From Spinacia oleracea (lineage: Eukaryota; Streptophyta; Magnoliopsida; Caryophyllales; Amaranthaceae): 64,000 bases of DNA. Numbering within the stretch: position 1 is the first letter of the stretch; the number at the start of each line of letters is the position of its first letter. The position numbers were made by a program, and so were the translations under genes. Below are positions 1-11,197 of the stretch, in pieces. The notes below the pieces were generated by a model. It had not been told where the DNA came from. It searched no databases and worked only from the letters and a program-made list of their open reading frames with translations. The stretch spans positions 105,620,141 to 105,684,140 of the forward strand of contig NC_079487.1 of the NCBI RefSeq assembly GCF_020520425.1, given 5' to 3'.

Positions 1-170
1 CTTTTTTGATAATATTCAGGTTCAAATAAATTTGATTTTTTTAGTGTCACGTGTATCTAATCAAATTAAAATACATATTTTGTTTGGAATAGACGATATT
101 TTTTGACTTGGAAGACCTTGGAATTGAGGTGACTTTCATTATTTTTCCTGCTTTTTCGAGCTTTTTCATG

Positions 171-345
171 CAATTTGTATGAAATAAAATTTCTATTTTG
201 TACAGATTTGATAGAATATAATTAACTATTTCGTACAGATTGAACAAAACATAATGAACTATTTCATACAGATTGAACAAAATACGATTAAACATAACAA
301 CAACCGAGTATTTCGTACAGATTGAACAAAAATTAAGCATGACAG
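171..345. repeat. AT-rich imperfect tandem repeat, about 33 bp period
   Basis: The motif TTTCGTACAGATTGAACAAA and close variants recur four times, with intervening AT-rich spacers giving a period near 33 bp that becomes irregular at the right end. The remainder of positions 1-486 is AT-rich, and I see no gene in it. Confidence 0.55.
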
Positions 346-869
346 AAACCGAGTTCCATAGCCCACTTGAAGCAAAATGAAAACTAGCCCATATGTCCTT
401 GTTATTGAGTTCTTTAGCCCAATTGAAAGAAAAAAACGTACCTTCACGTGAAGTAAACTCAAGATAAAAAGTAATATATGATTTTTTAAAAAATTTGTAA
501 AAGATAATCTAACTTTTATCCGTTCTTCTAAAAACGGTATCACATTTGATTTATTCTTGAATAATCTAATTTAAGCTTTTGGGTGTATCTTCCCAAAACA
601 GTACTTGGCCTGTTGGTGACCAGATTTATAAGTAAACGTGACGTGTGTCACTAACTAATTGGTCCAACTTTATTTTATTTAATTTTTTTTTTTTTAAAAA
701 AACTCATATTTCTTCCTCCTCTATTTCTCCCATGGCAGCAAGTTAGCAACCCCTCCTCCTCCTGCTCCTCTCTCCACCTCTGTCTCACGCACCCTCACCC
801 CCTTCTTCCCCTACGTTCACAACTATCCCTCTTTCCCTATTCTATGTGAATTCACCCGCACCATTTCCC

Positions 870-1230
870 CCTCTCTTCACCAGCGCTACCACCATGCAAT
901 CAACCAAAAGTAACAGACAACGATCACCCTGGCCTTCACCGCCGAAAAAAGACAAATTCCTCCTCTCCTCCACCATCTACAACGGAAAGACCCTTCCCCT
1001 TGCAAAGAATTCATCCTTGTTGTCGATGAACTCTAGTAACTCTTCAATGTTGACGATTTAAAATCACATCTTTCTCTCTCCAACGCGCACATCCAGTATG
1101 TTGGTGCAACCTCTCCTCACCTATCTCTCAATGATTTCATTGAATATTTTCCAATCAAATCGAGTGGAATTTACAGACAATGGGCCATAGAACAATAGAG
1201 AGCAAACAATTCCTCGATGACAATGTCCCA
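870..1230 (+). pseudogene. Unidentified gene relic, possibly captured by the foldback element
   Basis: One forward frame reads as ordinary protein in pieces. Around 920-1025 it includes LAFTAEKRQIPPLL and CKEFILVVDEL, and around 1045-1200 it includes LFNVDDLKSHLSLSNAHIQY and LNDFIEYFPIKSSGIYRQWA. The pieces are broken by two adjacent stops near 1030 and a shift near 920. The composition is C/T-rich and unlike the flanking AT-rich DNA, and the relic stops close to the hAT insertion at 1236. I do not recognise the family. A captured host gene fragment, as in Pack-MULEs, is one explanation. Confidence 0.35.
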
Positions 1231-1235
1231 AATCT

Positions 1236-4200
1236 CAACGGCGAATCCAGGGAGGGCTGGGTGGGCCTTGGCCCGCCCCATGAAAAAAATCGGATCTTCG
1301 GTGTTTTTAAAATAAAATAAAAAATTATTAAACAGAAATTGCAGGAATATGCGTGAGTTTGTGAGACCATTTTGACACGGAAATCGAAACATTGAAAAGT
1401 ACCCTATACATACTCCTTTTTACCCCACCTACAGATCTACCTAGCACCTATATACCTACTTTCCATCTTTTTTTCCATCTTTATCACAATTCTTTACCCC
1501 TTTTTAATTGCTGCAAAGTTGTCTGGTTGCACTATACCTCCCGCCTGCATCATTAATTTGTCAATCAAGATTCTAATTTTCAAGATACAATTTGGTGACT
1601 TTGTCAAACGCAATTAAGCAGGCTCTAAATTAGAGTTTTAAGGTATGTACTCTTAGTTTTAACTACTTTTAAGGTACTTTGTATTTTTTTTCTACCGTAC
1701 TTCATAGTCTCGTATTACAGTGTATTTCTACTAATTTTAATTTTATTTGTTGAACCTTATTTGATGAATTAGAGTAAAGATAGATTTTTTGGGGTAAATT
1801 GCAATATAATATTATAAGGTTAAGAAACTTATTAATTTGTTTTACAAACGGAGTAGTTTATATTAATTTGTTCATATTAATTATTTATAGGTTTAATTAT
1901 GAAGAGGAAAACAATCGATTCATACTTTACAAAATCGAAACCCACTACGGAAAATAATGTTGATAATACCAATCCCAGTGGTATTGTTGAGACGAATGAT
2001 GTGGTTGAAGAGACATTAACTCAAACTCTTGACGCAACCTTCGGATACACATAGAGTTGAGTCGTCTACATTTAATTCGGGTGATATTTTTGTGCGTGAT
2101 CCAGCATTGCGTAAGCCAATTACTAGTTATCCTGCAGACGAACAAGAAAATATTGTGGTAAAATTCGTAAAGTACGGACCTTACCAAATTCCTATGAATG
2201 AATATCCCCATTCTGGTCCAGTTGATCATTCACGGCGATTTCAGTCTAAGTGGTTTGAGACTTTTAATTGGTTGGGGTATTTACCAACTACCGATGCTGC
2301 TTATTGTTTCCCATGCTTTCTTTTTGGAAAAAAACCATTAGGAAAATCTAGTTCGGATACTTTTACAATGCAAGGATTTAGGAACTGGAAAAGAGTTGGT
2401 GGAAAAGATTGTGTATTTGTATCTCATATGGGAAAAGATACTAATTCAGCTCATGCATATTCTGCTTTGTGTTGGGAGAATAGGAAGAATCCTAAAGGTC
2501 ATGTTGACACTGTCATTGAAAAACTTGCCCCAAAACAGATTGCTGATAATTGTTTGAGACTAAGTGTTTCAATTACAATTGTTCGATGGCTTACATTTCA
2601 AAAATGTGCATTTAGGGGACACGATGAGAGTGCAACATCACTAAATCAAGGGAATTTTTTAGAGATGTTGAAACTAATTGCTTATTATAATAAAGATGTA
2701 CAAAAAGTTGTGTTAGGAAATGCTCCACAAAATGCTCAATATATAGCTCCGGACATCCAAAAGCAAATTTTGCACATCTTTGCTCAAAAAGTGCAAAATG
2801 AAATTCGCAAGGAGATTGGTGATTCAAAATTTGTATTATTGTTGATGAATCTCGAGATGTATCCAAAAGGGAACAAATGCCTATTTTCATAAGATTTGTT
2901 GATGGGAATGGGATTCTACTAGAACGGTTTCTGGAGTTGGTACATGTCAAGGATACTACTTCTAAGACCCTTAAAGAAGAAATCACCACAGTTTTGTCTA
3001 ATCATGAGTTAAGTATTCAAAATCTTAGAGGTCAGGGATATGATGGAGCTAGTAATATGCGTGGGGAGTGGAATGGTTTGCAAGCCTTGTTTATAGAAGA
3101 TTGTCCATATGCATACTATGTGCATTGCCTAGCACATCAATTGCAATTGGCTCTTGTTGCTGCTGCCAGAGAAGTGTTCGAGGTTCATGAATTTTTTAAA
3201 GATTTGATATTTATTGTGAATGTAGTCAATTCTTCTTCTAAGCGTCACGATGAATTACAAGATAGACAAGTAACCGAGTTGGAATACTTGGTTGAAATCG
3301 AGGAGGTTGAGACTGGTAAAGGGTTGAATCAAATAGGCACCTTGAAACGTCCCGAAGATACTAGATGGAGTTCTCATTTCAAGTCCATATATAGTGTTGT
3401 AAAGATGTTCAATGCTACTCGTTGTGTCCTTGAGACAATTGCTACAGATCGTCAAGCCACTTATGCTCAACGTGGAGATGCCACTTATGCTCTTAAAAAG
3501 TTGTTGCCTTTTGATTTTTTATTCATTTTACATGTGATGCAGGAACTTATGGGATATACAGATGCCCTTTATCGAGGTTTGCAACATAAATCAATAGACA
3601 TTTTAAATGCTATGGATTTAGTTTCTAGCACAAAATCTTTAATTCAGAAGTTGAGAGATGATTGATGGAAAAATCTTTTACAAAGTACTCGTATTCTGCA
3701 ATAAACATGCGATCACAGTCTCTGATTTGCATGTTCCTTATTCTGATTTTATTCGGTCTCGGCGTAACAAAGATGTCATATCGGTGGAGCATCACTATAG
3801 GGTGGATGTATTTACAGCTACCATGGATCAACAATTGCAGGAACTAAATAGTCGTTTTAGTGAGCAAACAACAGAGCTACTTATTTTAAGTACAACTTTG
3901 AATCCTATTGATGGCTATAAACATTTCAATGTGGAAAAAATTTGTCGTCTTGCAGAGAAATACTATCCGGAGGACTTTTCTAATCATGAAAATTCCAAAT
4001 TCCATTTGAAGTATCAACTTGATTTATTTTATTGTGATGCTCCTAAACATCCAGAGATGAAGAATTTGTGCACTATAGCAGATCTATGTCGAAGTTTGGC
4101 CGAAACTGGGAAGTCGGATATCTATCCTTTGGTTGACAGATTGATTAGACTTATTTTAACACTACCGGTTAGTACATCGACTACTGAGAGAGCTTTTTCA

Positions 4201-4537
4201 GCAATGAAAATTGTCAATACTAGTTTGCGGAATAAGATGAAAGATGACTTTCTTTCAAACTACTTGGTTTTGTATATAGAAAAAGAAATTGCTGAAAAAT
4301 TTACGGTTGAATCCATCACATCAGATTTTAATTCCATGAAACCAAGGAGAGTTCAATTTAGTTGAGAAAAATAGTTTATTTATTTGATCAAACAATTTTT
4401 TGAGAATATGTAGTCGTATGTTTCAACGCACAATTATTATTTTTGAATTGAAAGTTATATGTACAATTCATACTAGTTAAATTTCTTGTTATATTTAGTT
4501 TGGCCCAGGTCATAATTTTTTTATAGATCCGCCGCGG
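1236..4537 (+). mobile_element. hAT DNA transposon, 3.3 kb, degraded
   Basis: The left end CAACGGCGAATCC and the reverse complement of the right end, CCGCGGCGGATCT, match at 9 of 13 positions. The element is flanked by CCAAATCT (1228-1235) and CCAAATCA (4538-4545), an 8-bp target duplication with one difference, as expected for hAT. It carries a hAT transposase pseudogene in its centre. The same kind of terminus is seen on the small MITE at 19626-19801. Confidence 0.8.
1899..4365 (+). pseudogene. hAT transposase (zinc-finger MYM-type/TTF-like, hAT dimerisation), frameshifted
   Basis: The frame opens at 1899 with MKRKTIDSYF, just after an acceptor-like TTATTTATAG. It shifts near 2020 into a frame holding a TTF-type cysteine segment (DAAYCFPCFLFG). 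It shifts again near 2828, where VDESRDVSKREQ is restored, and meets a stop and another shift near 3662-3690. The last segment (to 4365) ends in the hAT C-terminal dimerisation region, with LPVSTSTTERAFSAMK followed by LRNKM. Such proteins cut and paste the surrounding element through the TIRs. At least three frameshifts and one in-frame stop make this copy inactive. Similarity to ZMYM1-like plant proteins is from family knowledge, not a search. Confidence 0.85.
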
Positions 4538-4545
4538 CCAAATCA

Positions 4546-5187
4546 ATTATAATCCCACTTGTTACTGCTAGCTTGTTTAATTTTATTATTCTCCAATTCA
4601 ATTTAGCAATTATTATTGATTTCTATTTTATTTCCTATTATTCTTTGGGGCTTTAGTAAGTGTTGACCTGATGTACAAGTAGAATACATTTGATAGGAGA
4701 GGAATGGAGTGATTGCTTCGTAATTGTTTACAAGTGTACTCTCATAAGTATGTCACATACATGTACAATGATTATCATTAATTGTTGGTCAGTTTATTGT
4801 TGTTGTATAACTTTGTGTTGACAGAAATGAAGTGGAAAGGTTGGTGTTATGGTGTACGTGGCTGGTGTTGGCGATGGATTAATTAGGGGTGTTGATGGTG
4901 ACTGGTGGGACATTGTTGCGGTGGAGATGTGCATCGGGGTTGAATGTTGGCTGGATAATGTTGAGTAGGTTGGAGTAGACAAATAAAAAGGGAGTGAAGA
5001 GAGGAAGAAAGTGCAGCGAAGGTAGAGAGGTAGAGAGAAACGGGTGGTGGAGGGGTGGAGAGAGAAAGGGGCGTGGAGGTTGTGGAGGGGAGGAGAGGTG
5101 GTGGCGGGACTTCTTCGATGGGGGGTGTGAATGTTGGGGAAGGAGGTGAAGGAAGGAGGGAGAGTTCATCTTTTTAAAAGAAAATAA
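4546..5187. other. Interior of the composite element, no gene seen
   Basis: AT-rich sequence followed by a G-rich stretch (about 4900-5165) whose reverse strand reads as a proline/histidine-rich low-complexity frame. I see no codon structure or recognisable domain, so no gene is called. Confidence 0.5.
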
Positions 5188-5196
5188 TTAAAATAA

Positions 5197-6127
5197 GGAA
5201 AAATTAACAATAATAATCCGAACTATGGATGGTATTCTAAAAATAATCCTAACTATCGATTATTCCACTATAATCCCAACTATCAACCTAGCCTTCCCAA
5301 AACAGTCTTAGATTTTTGTCGACCTCTTCAACAGGTAAAATAAATTAGGTGTCGTAATATTATTGGTCCAATAACTTTTTTTTTCTATCTAACTTCCTCC
5401 TCCTCTTCTCCGGCATGTCAACAACTGAAATCAAGACTTTGCTTGATTAATCACCAACTCACTGTTAATTGCCATCGCATGATCCTTATTATCAAAAACA
5501 ACATACCTTCATGATATTAACCTTGCTTAATTTTACATAAAATCCCCTGATTTACGTCTTCTTTGTATTCTTGTTCAACAGATTTTTGTTTTTATGAACT
5601 TGTGATTTGGGTTTTCTTCTTTTTAATAATAGTAGAACAGGAAACTATGTTAAAATGTAAAAGGAATGGGGATGGGGAAATTAAATTTGAGAAGAGTGGA
5701 TTTGTATTCATATTATCCATCTTTGAATCTTTGATGAAGGATCTAATGCAAACTTCATGAACAAAACTCACGTGCAGGAGAAAGATAGGTGATTACAAAA
5801 ACTCAGACAATCAAGTACCTACCGAACAATCTGGTTAGAGATAGTTCCGGTATTGAATGTGAGTTGGGATATTGTCGTGGTTTTTTATTGAGAAAGAAAA
5901 GGGGTTGAAGTGTTATGGTACGCTAAGGTGGAGGGAGAGAGACAGATGAAAGGTGAATAAAATAAGGGAAGAAGTCTAGAAGAAAAAACCGGCTTCGTAG
6001 GTAAATGGTAAACTGAGATTGATTTTGGAAGGCTAGGTTGATAGTTGGGATTATAGTGGAATAATTGATAGTTGGGATTATTTTTAGAAGACCACCGATA
6101 GTTCGGATTATTATTGTTAATTTTTCC
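5197..6127. mobile_element. Non-autonomous Mutator-like foldback element
   Basis: Long terminal inverted repeats of about 105 bp run from GGAAAAATTAACAATAATAA inward on both sides (about 5197-5305 and 6020-6127). The flanks are identical: TTAAAATAA at 5188-5196 and at 6128-6136, a perfect 9-bp duplication typical of Mutator-like elements. The arms contain a repeated motif related to AATAATCCNAACTAT. No transposase is present. Confidence 0.85.
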
Positions 6128-6641
6128 TTAAAATAAATATAAAAGAATGTAAACCAATTATAGAATGACAAGTGGCATATATGTTTAAACTTTAAAGAAA
6201 ACTTTGGATCTACTACTAAGGTCGTAGGTAAAAAGTACTATTTTGGAAGATACACCCCGTAACTTGGATTATTCGAGAATAAATCAATGGTGGTACTGTT
6301 TTTAGAAGAACGGACAAAAGGTTGGATTATTTACAAATTTTCTTTTTTTCTTTTTCCTTTTCCTATTATTTTTATCTTAATTCCATTAGATAGTGGACAT
6401 CTTATCTTAACACAAAAAAAATGGCCTGATAATTGACAGATTCATCTCATCACTCTCTCCTCTGCATTGCTCGTATAATACTGGAATACCTACCATTTTA
6501 GTAAAATTAGTCTTTTAATTTGAAAGGTAAATATATAAGTCAATATTTTTAAAACACACTGCTTTTTTTAACAAAATAAAATAGTGATATGGGGTTTATA
6601 GTTTTTTTTTTAGGGAATGGGGTTTATAGTTTCTAGGATTT

Positions 6642-7174
6642 TTTTGGTATTTACTACCTTGAAAATACACCACTTTTGTATTTACTATCTTATGAAAATT
6701 TTATTTTAAATTACTACCTTAAAGTTCCAATTTATTTTTATTTACTAACACTTTACAGTTTTCTCATTTTAAATTTGAGATATTTCTTTCGTTTCTTAAT
6801 CATTTTAAGTGATTCAAAGCCCATTCTTCTCATTTATGTGTAAGGATTCCATAGGGATCTTGCTTTTAAAATTTTGCAAAAGGTAAAATGAATTAAATAT
6901 TATTTGTAAAAGTTTAAAATATTTATGAATTATCAAACGAATTGTTTTTAAATGCCATTCTCAATGAAATCCCTATAGAGCAAGGAGAATAATGAACTTT
7001 GAATCACATTAAACAATTAAGAAACGAAAGAGATATCTTAATTTTAAAATTAGAAAACTGTAAAGTGGTAGTAATTAATTTTTTTTTGAAAGTTTAAGGT
7101 AGTAATTTAAAATAAAAATTTCATAAGGTAGTAAATACAAAAGTGGTGTATTTTTAAGGTAGTAAATACCAAAA
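6642..7174. mobile_element. Near-palindromic foldback MITE, 533 bp
   Basis: The left arm from TTTTGGTATTTACTACCTT is mirrored by AAGGTAGTAAATACCAAAA at 7156-7174. Complementarity continues inward through CATAAGGTAGTAAATAC, TTAAGAAACGAAAGA and AAAACTGTAAAG almost to the centre near 6900. Transcription would give a long hairpin. The T/A-rich flanks hide any target duplication. A direct copy of GGGGTTTATAGTTT lies just outside on the left (about 6590 and 6620). Confidence 0.7.
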
Positions 7175-7540
7175 TTTAAAAGAGTGTCAAATTATCGCAA
7201 GGAGAACAAAATTAATTTTAATTACCATCATTTCTTATCTTTTATCCTTGGGAGTGGCCAACTTAGTTGTTAGTTTTGTACTAGAATATACATAAAGGCA
7301 TTATAAATAAGAACCAAAGAGATATTCGAACCAAAGAGAAATTTGCCCTCCGATTTTTATCGCTACTCATAGAAATTTGTGAATGATCACTTGTTGGAAA
7401 TATATCGAGATAACTAAGTTGATCCTACCTTGTGTAGGAACTTTCTCAAAGTCTTTTATAACGGTTTTATATAGAAATGAACAATTTATACAAAAGGTCT
7501 TTCATGTACGCGCGCACAAGATGTATAATAAATAAGGGCT

Positions 7541-7815
7541 TGTTTGATTGACATGGGAATTAATTCCCATAGCAAGGGAAATTAATTCCCTTGTTAAATT
7601 CATGAGGATTATTTAAGTTGTTTGGTTGACAATATAGAAAATAGAAATTCCCATGAACTTTGATTGGCCAGGGGGTTAGGTAATTTATTTCCCATGTTTT
7701 GTACGAATTCCAACTTCCCATGAATTCCAACTTCCTCTATTTTTATTTTTTTATATCAACCAAACAACTAGTCAATATATAAATTTCCATGAATTTCCAC
7801 TTCCCTCATTTTTAA
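7541..7815. repeat. MITE-like inverted-repeat segment
   Basis: GTTGTTTGGTTGA near 7617 and TCAACCAAACAAC near 7757 are inverted copies, with several CATGGGAA and CCCATGAA boxes between and around them. It resembles a small foldback MITE but the ends are not defined. The rest of 7175-8490 is AT-rich with no gene seen. Confidence 0.35.
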
Positions 7816-8551
7816 ATCATTGTAGACCAAGATAACGTTTATCCAGTTTTTTGTGACTTTTATCTACTTTTTTGTAACTTTTATTATGTTTTGGTTAACT
7901 TTAATTTATGAAAAAAAAAGTTGATAGATAAATATTTTAAAGGGTTAAATGAGTAATATTATGCATTATGAGTGATTTTAAAGAAATATTTTTATTAAAA
8001 TAAAAAATCTTATCACTAAAAATAGATAACTTTTAAGTACTTTTAATTAACATTTGTTTCGGTGTACATATTGTATACTCCGTACTATTTGTGAATATGA
8101 ATTCGTGTAATCTATATTAGGAACTCTCGACACATGAAAGGAATGTATATGACACAAGAAAAACACAAACTTCGTACACATTTTAGAAACTCTTAATTAA
8201 ATCAGTCTAAGCCACAACATAAAAGAGACGAATTAAAACGGACTGTATTTTCACGCATTAATTGAAGTTGAAACATAACATCCATATATGGTATCATAGA
8301 TTAAAATTTAAAACACTAGGAAATAACAACTTTGCAACGCAGAACTAGCTACATGTATTATTCATGTAATTTACAACAAAGCCACGCACTATCATAACTT
8401 AGCTAGGAAAGTATACTTCCATAAGAAGTTATTTTCCTAGTAGTGTGCTTATTATTAAGTAACGACTATTATTAGAAAGCAAAACGACTTTGCCCATCAT
8501 CAAACCCGACCCGGCGACCCATTGGCAACTTTCAGCGTGAACTCGATCCGA

Positions 8552-8818
8552 TCAAGGAGCTGTATGTTTAGCAGCAGCAGCAAGAATCTGACGAGTATGT
8601 GCGGCAATGTCACGGGCAAGGGCTTCAGACTCCTGATCGGGAGTGGCGCGGCCACAATATGCAGGTCCAGAACCACAGTAATTGAATCTGCTACAGCAAA
8701 GTCCTGGTCGGCAACTGCGGCTGGGACCACATGCACCTTGCTGCCCCATTGATGTTCCCACCATAGCAGCCATGATCACCATAATGATCATCACTAAGCT
8801 TTTCATCATCTTCATCAT
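8552..8818 (-). CDS. Hevein-like antimicrobial peptide precursor, six-cysteine type
   Basis: Single-exon frame of 88 residues. Residues 1-25 are a methionine-rich hydrophobic signal peptide (LVMIIMVIMAAMV). The mature domain follows at about 26-58 with cysteines at 30, 36, 41, 42, 48 and 55, in the hevein (chitin-binding type 1) order C-x5-C-x4-CC-x5-C-x6-C. The binding-site pattern S-x-F/Y-x-Y (SRFNY) and a later aromatic (AYCG) are present. A C-terminal extension of about 30 residues looks like a removable propeptide. Classical hevein has eight cysteines, while this six-cysteine form matches amaranth-type AMPs, which bind chitin of fungal walls in the apoplast. A TATA box lies 121-130 bases upstream of the start. 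Function is inferred from the cysteine pattern. Confidence 0.88.
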   Translation of the reverse strand: MMKMMKSLVMIIMVIMAAMVGTSMGQQGACGPSRSCRPGLCCSRFNYCGSGPAYCGRATPDQESEALARDIAAHTRQILAAAAKHTAP

Positions 8819-8938
8819 TTTGCTATTTTCCGTGAAATTAATTAAGTGTTTCTCACTGCACGTTAAGCTCTAATGGTAATATTATTATGTTATTTTGGTT
8901 TGTTTTGGTGATGGGTAAAAGTGGTGATGGATGAGAGG

Positions 8939-8948
8939 GTATTTATAG
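8939..8948 (-). promoter_or_regulatory. TATA box of the hevein-like peptide gene
   Basis: On the minus strand this reads CTATAAATAC, a strong plant TATA box. It lies 121-130 bases upstream of the start codon at 8818. With the usual 25-35 base spacing it predicts transcription starting near 8910 and a leader of roughly 90 bases. Confidence 0.6.
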
Positions 8949-9213
8949 TGTTGTTATCGATCTTAAGATCAATGGAGAATTGGACAGATGTCGTACAAGT
9001 CTAAGAAAGAGACGAATTAATGGTGCGAGGGCCGAGGAGTGGCGCGGCGCTGTCGCAGCTTGACCTTTGAATGGAACTCCCTCGGTGGTGATAGAGTATG
9101 ACAAATTGACAATCTCCTTAAACGTAGAGTTGCAGACGGATGCCGCCAAAAGAGTAAAGAGGTGATCTAAATCTTATCGTCTTCTTCAGTCAACAAAGTC
9201 AATATATCTTGTA

Positions 9214-9568
9214 CTCCCTCGGTCTCTTTTTGTTCTTTACGTTTTTCTTTTTTGGTATTTCAAAATGTTCTTTACGTTTTCTTTTATATTATCACATAAA
9301 TGACTTAGTATTCTATCAAAATTGTATTCAATTATAATTTTAACCAATTAAATTTATTGTGTCATTTAATCTCTCACACTTTTTTAATTGGTACATTAAA
9401 ATTTTCTCATTTCTCAATATCAGAATTTTGATAAAAGTGAAAACATTATAAATAAACGTAATTATCTTGTTTAAATAAAAAAAATTAAGGAATATCGATG
9501 CAAATTAATTAATCGTTAAAACACGTGAAAAATAACAAACATAAAAACACAAAAACAGACGGAGGGAG
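9214..9568. mobile_element. Stowaway MITE
   Basis: The ends CTCCCTCGGTC and GACGGAGGGAG are inverted, and TA flanks both sides (9212-9213 and 9569-9570). It is AT-rich and non-coding. Confidence 0.85.
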
Positions 9569-9928
9569 TATCTTGGTATTTGTCCGTCAAATAAATAGGA
9601 CTTTGCCGCCTTGTCTCTTATCATGCCTGGAACTAAGGTAAAAGATGATTGGGCCTGCCTAATTTTTCTACTAAATTGTGGGCTTTATAATAATATTGAT
9701 TATAAAATAGGATGAGATCGAGTACTTGTTCGTTGTTTTGTACTAGTAGGCTAGTAGCAATCTCCTACTCCGTACTACAATCGAAGTGAGTTTAGGGTGA
9801 TCACATTAGTAATCCAGCTATATTAAACTGAGCTGAACTGAATTAGTATTTAAAAAGTAAGGAATTGAGTTGAGCTGAACTAAACTGAGCTAAATATTAC
9901 TTGAAATAAAGAAGTAATAAATAATAAA
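9569..9928. other. Intergenic, AGCTGAACTGA-type short repeats
   Basis: No gene seen. Around 9825-9895 variants of GAGCTGAACTGAAT recur imperfectly. The stretch is otherwise AT-rich. Confidence 0.4.
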
Positions 9929-10190
9929 TACTCTATATGTTCCTAAATATTCTTCATATTTCCCTTTGGCACAATTACCAATACACATTTTAAATCGCTA
10001 ATATCTCTAATTACGTGTTATTAAAATTTATAAAATTTCGTATTGTTAAAGTATTCATTGTGACGAATCAAACAAGACCCCCACTATGTTTTTTCTTATC
10101 TATTGAAAATAATTCAAAAAGATTATATTCCATTGTGAATAGTGGCAAAATTCCAAATGGAAAGAATATTAAGTGTTTGGGAATACAAAC
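9929..10190. mobile_element. Degenerate Stowaway-like MITE
   Basis: CTCTATATGTTCCTAAATAT at the left is loosely mirrored near 10160-10190 (GGAAAGAATATTAAG...). The interior holds GACGAATCAAACAAGACC and ACTATGTTTT, a core shared with other Stowaway copies in this window. The ends are eroded. Confidence 0.45.
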
Positions 10191-10239
10191 GGCTCACGAC
10201 ACGTCGACACATGGGCCATACGCAATAGGCCTTGACAGA

Positions 10240-10610
10240 CATTAACATGGGTAAAATACACATATTAGGGATGACCCACGGGGGACGGCCCACAAGAGTC
10301 GGCCGGCCCGTAGTCATTAAGATCGTCCAATTATACTCCACCGAATGGATGTGCTCCCAAACCTAACAGAAGTCGGCTAGGCAAAGAGTTCGGGTTGACC
10401 AAGGAACCAGATTAGGGTTTCTATCCTATATTCCTATATATACGGCCCGAATGCACATCAGAAGGCACGCAATCAAATCTCAAACCGAATTCTGGAACTT
10501 GAGCCCAGAACCTCCGTCTAACTCCGCCTAGGAAGAAGACTCTTGAAGACCTCTGGTCGTCTTTACCGTACAACTCATTAGTCAAGGATACCCTGTATTT
10601 GTGCCGAAAC
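10240..10610 (+). repeat. Probable LTR or promoter-like retroelement fragment
   Basis: GC-richer than its flanks, with a TATA-like TATATATA near 10436 and a downstream segment ending GTGCCGAAACATT near 10612. This layout resembles a plant LTR (solo LTR). Clean TG...CA ends and a target duplication could not be defined, so the identity is tentative. Confidence 0.3.
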
Positions 10611-10792
10611 ATTAAGGAACGGAGGCGATAATATATAGACAATAAACAATAGATAATAAATAACAAAAAATTATTATAAATTTTATAACTAGTAGTTTGA
10701 TGATATTAGTTGATGTTATGAATAAATTTTGTTGCTTCCTGTTTTCATATATCATAAATGTTATTACCATCTTACGAGTCTTTTAAAGAAAA

Positions 10793-10953
10793 GTGTATTC
10801 TTTACCTGTTAACATATTAGCTCATTTGCACAAAGAACAACTTATTGAGAAAGGGGACATCTTGCAACACTTGGAGAAATGGAGTAGTATTGAGGAGAGA
10901 GCTAGTCTGGTTATAGAAAAGGACTGGAGTAAACTTGGGGATGCTAATACAAA
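10793..10953 (+). pseudogene. LINE ORF2 segment 1
   Basis: Reads LEKWSSIEERASLVIEKDW then SKLGDANT, the region between endonuclease and reverse transcriptase of plant L1-type LINEs. It is interrupted exactly by the Copia A LTR at 10954 and continues at 15238. Confidence 0.75.
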
Positions 10954-11197
10954 TGTTATAACAGATGCAAAGAAAGAACAAATAACGTAATAAAGAACGC
11001 AGAGAATTTAACGTGGTTCACTAACAATGTGTTAGCTACGTCCACATGCAAAGGGGAGGAAAGTTTTATTGATCTTGAGGATTACAGATTACAAAATACA
11101 ACTAGGTTATGACCTAGAGAGTTTATATAGTACTGCTGATAACCCGTGCTGGGGCGTTGCAGTAAGGGGCTTGACTGATTCAAGACATTATCTAACA
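10954..11197 (-). repeat. Copia A 3' LTR
   Basis: On the minus strand it runs from TGTTAGATAATGTC to CTGTTATAACA. It is about 93% identical by eye to the other LTR, with roughly 17 differences over 244 bases, so the insertion is not recent. Confidence 0.9.

Larger units (their letters stand above)
487..6345. mobile_element. Composite foldback element, Mutator-like, with nested insertions
   Basis: The arm at about 489-606 reappears as its reverse complement at about 6233-6345. Both contain CCGTTCTTCTAAAAAC, GATTTATTCT and GGTGTATCTTCC in the same order and spacing. The arms resemble those of the smaller element at 5197-6127, which has a 9-bp target duplication, so a Mutator-like origin is inferred. 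Inside lie a gene relic (about 870-1230), a hAT transposon and the smaller element. The outermost bases fall in A/T runs, so no target duplication could be read. The arms could also be two separate solo elements in opposite orientation. Confidence 0.5.

Noticed and set aside
846..1061. 71-residue open frame
   Set aside because: It is an alternative frame over the gene relic; another frame shows better protein character.
4794..5169. Minus-strand proline/histidine-rich frames
   Set aside because: They come from G-rich low-complexity DNA without domain, splice or promoter support.
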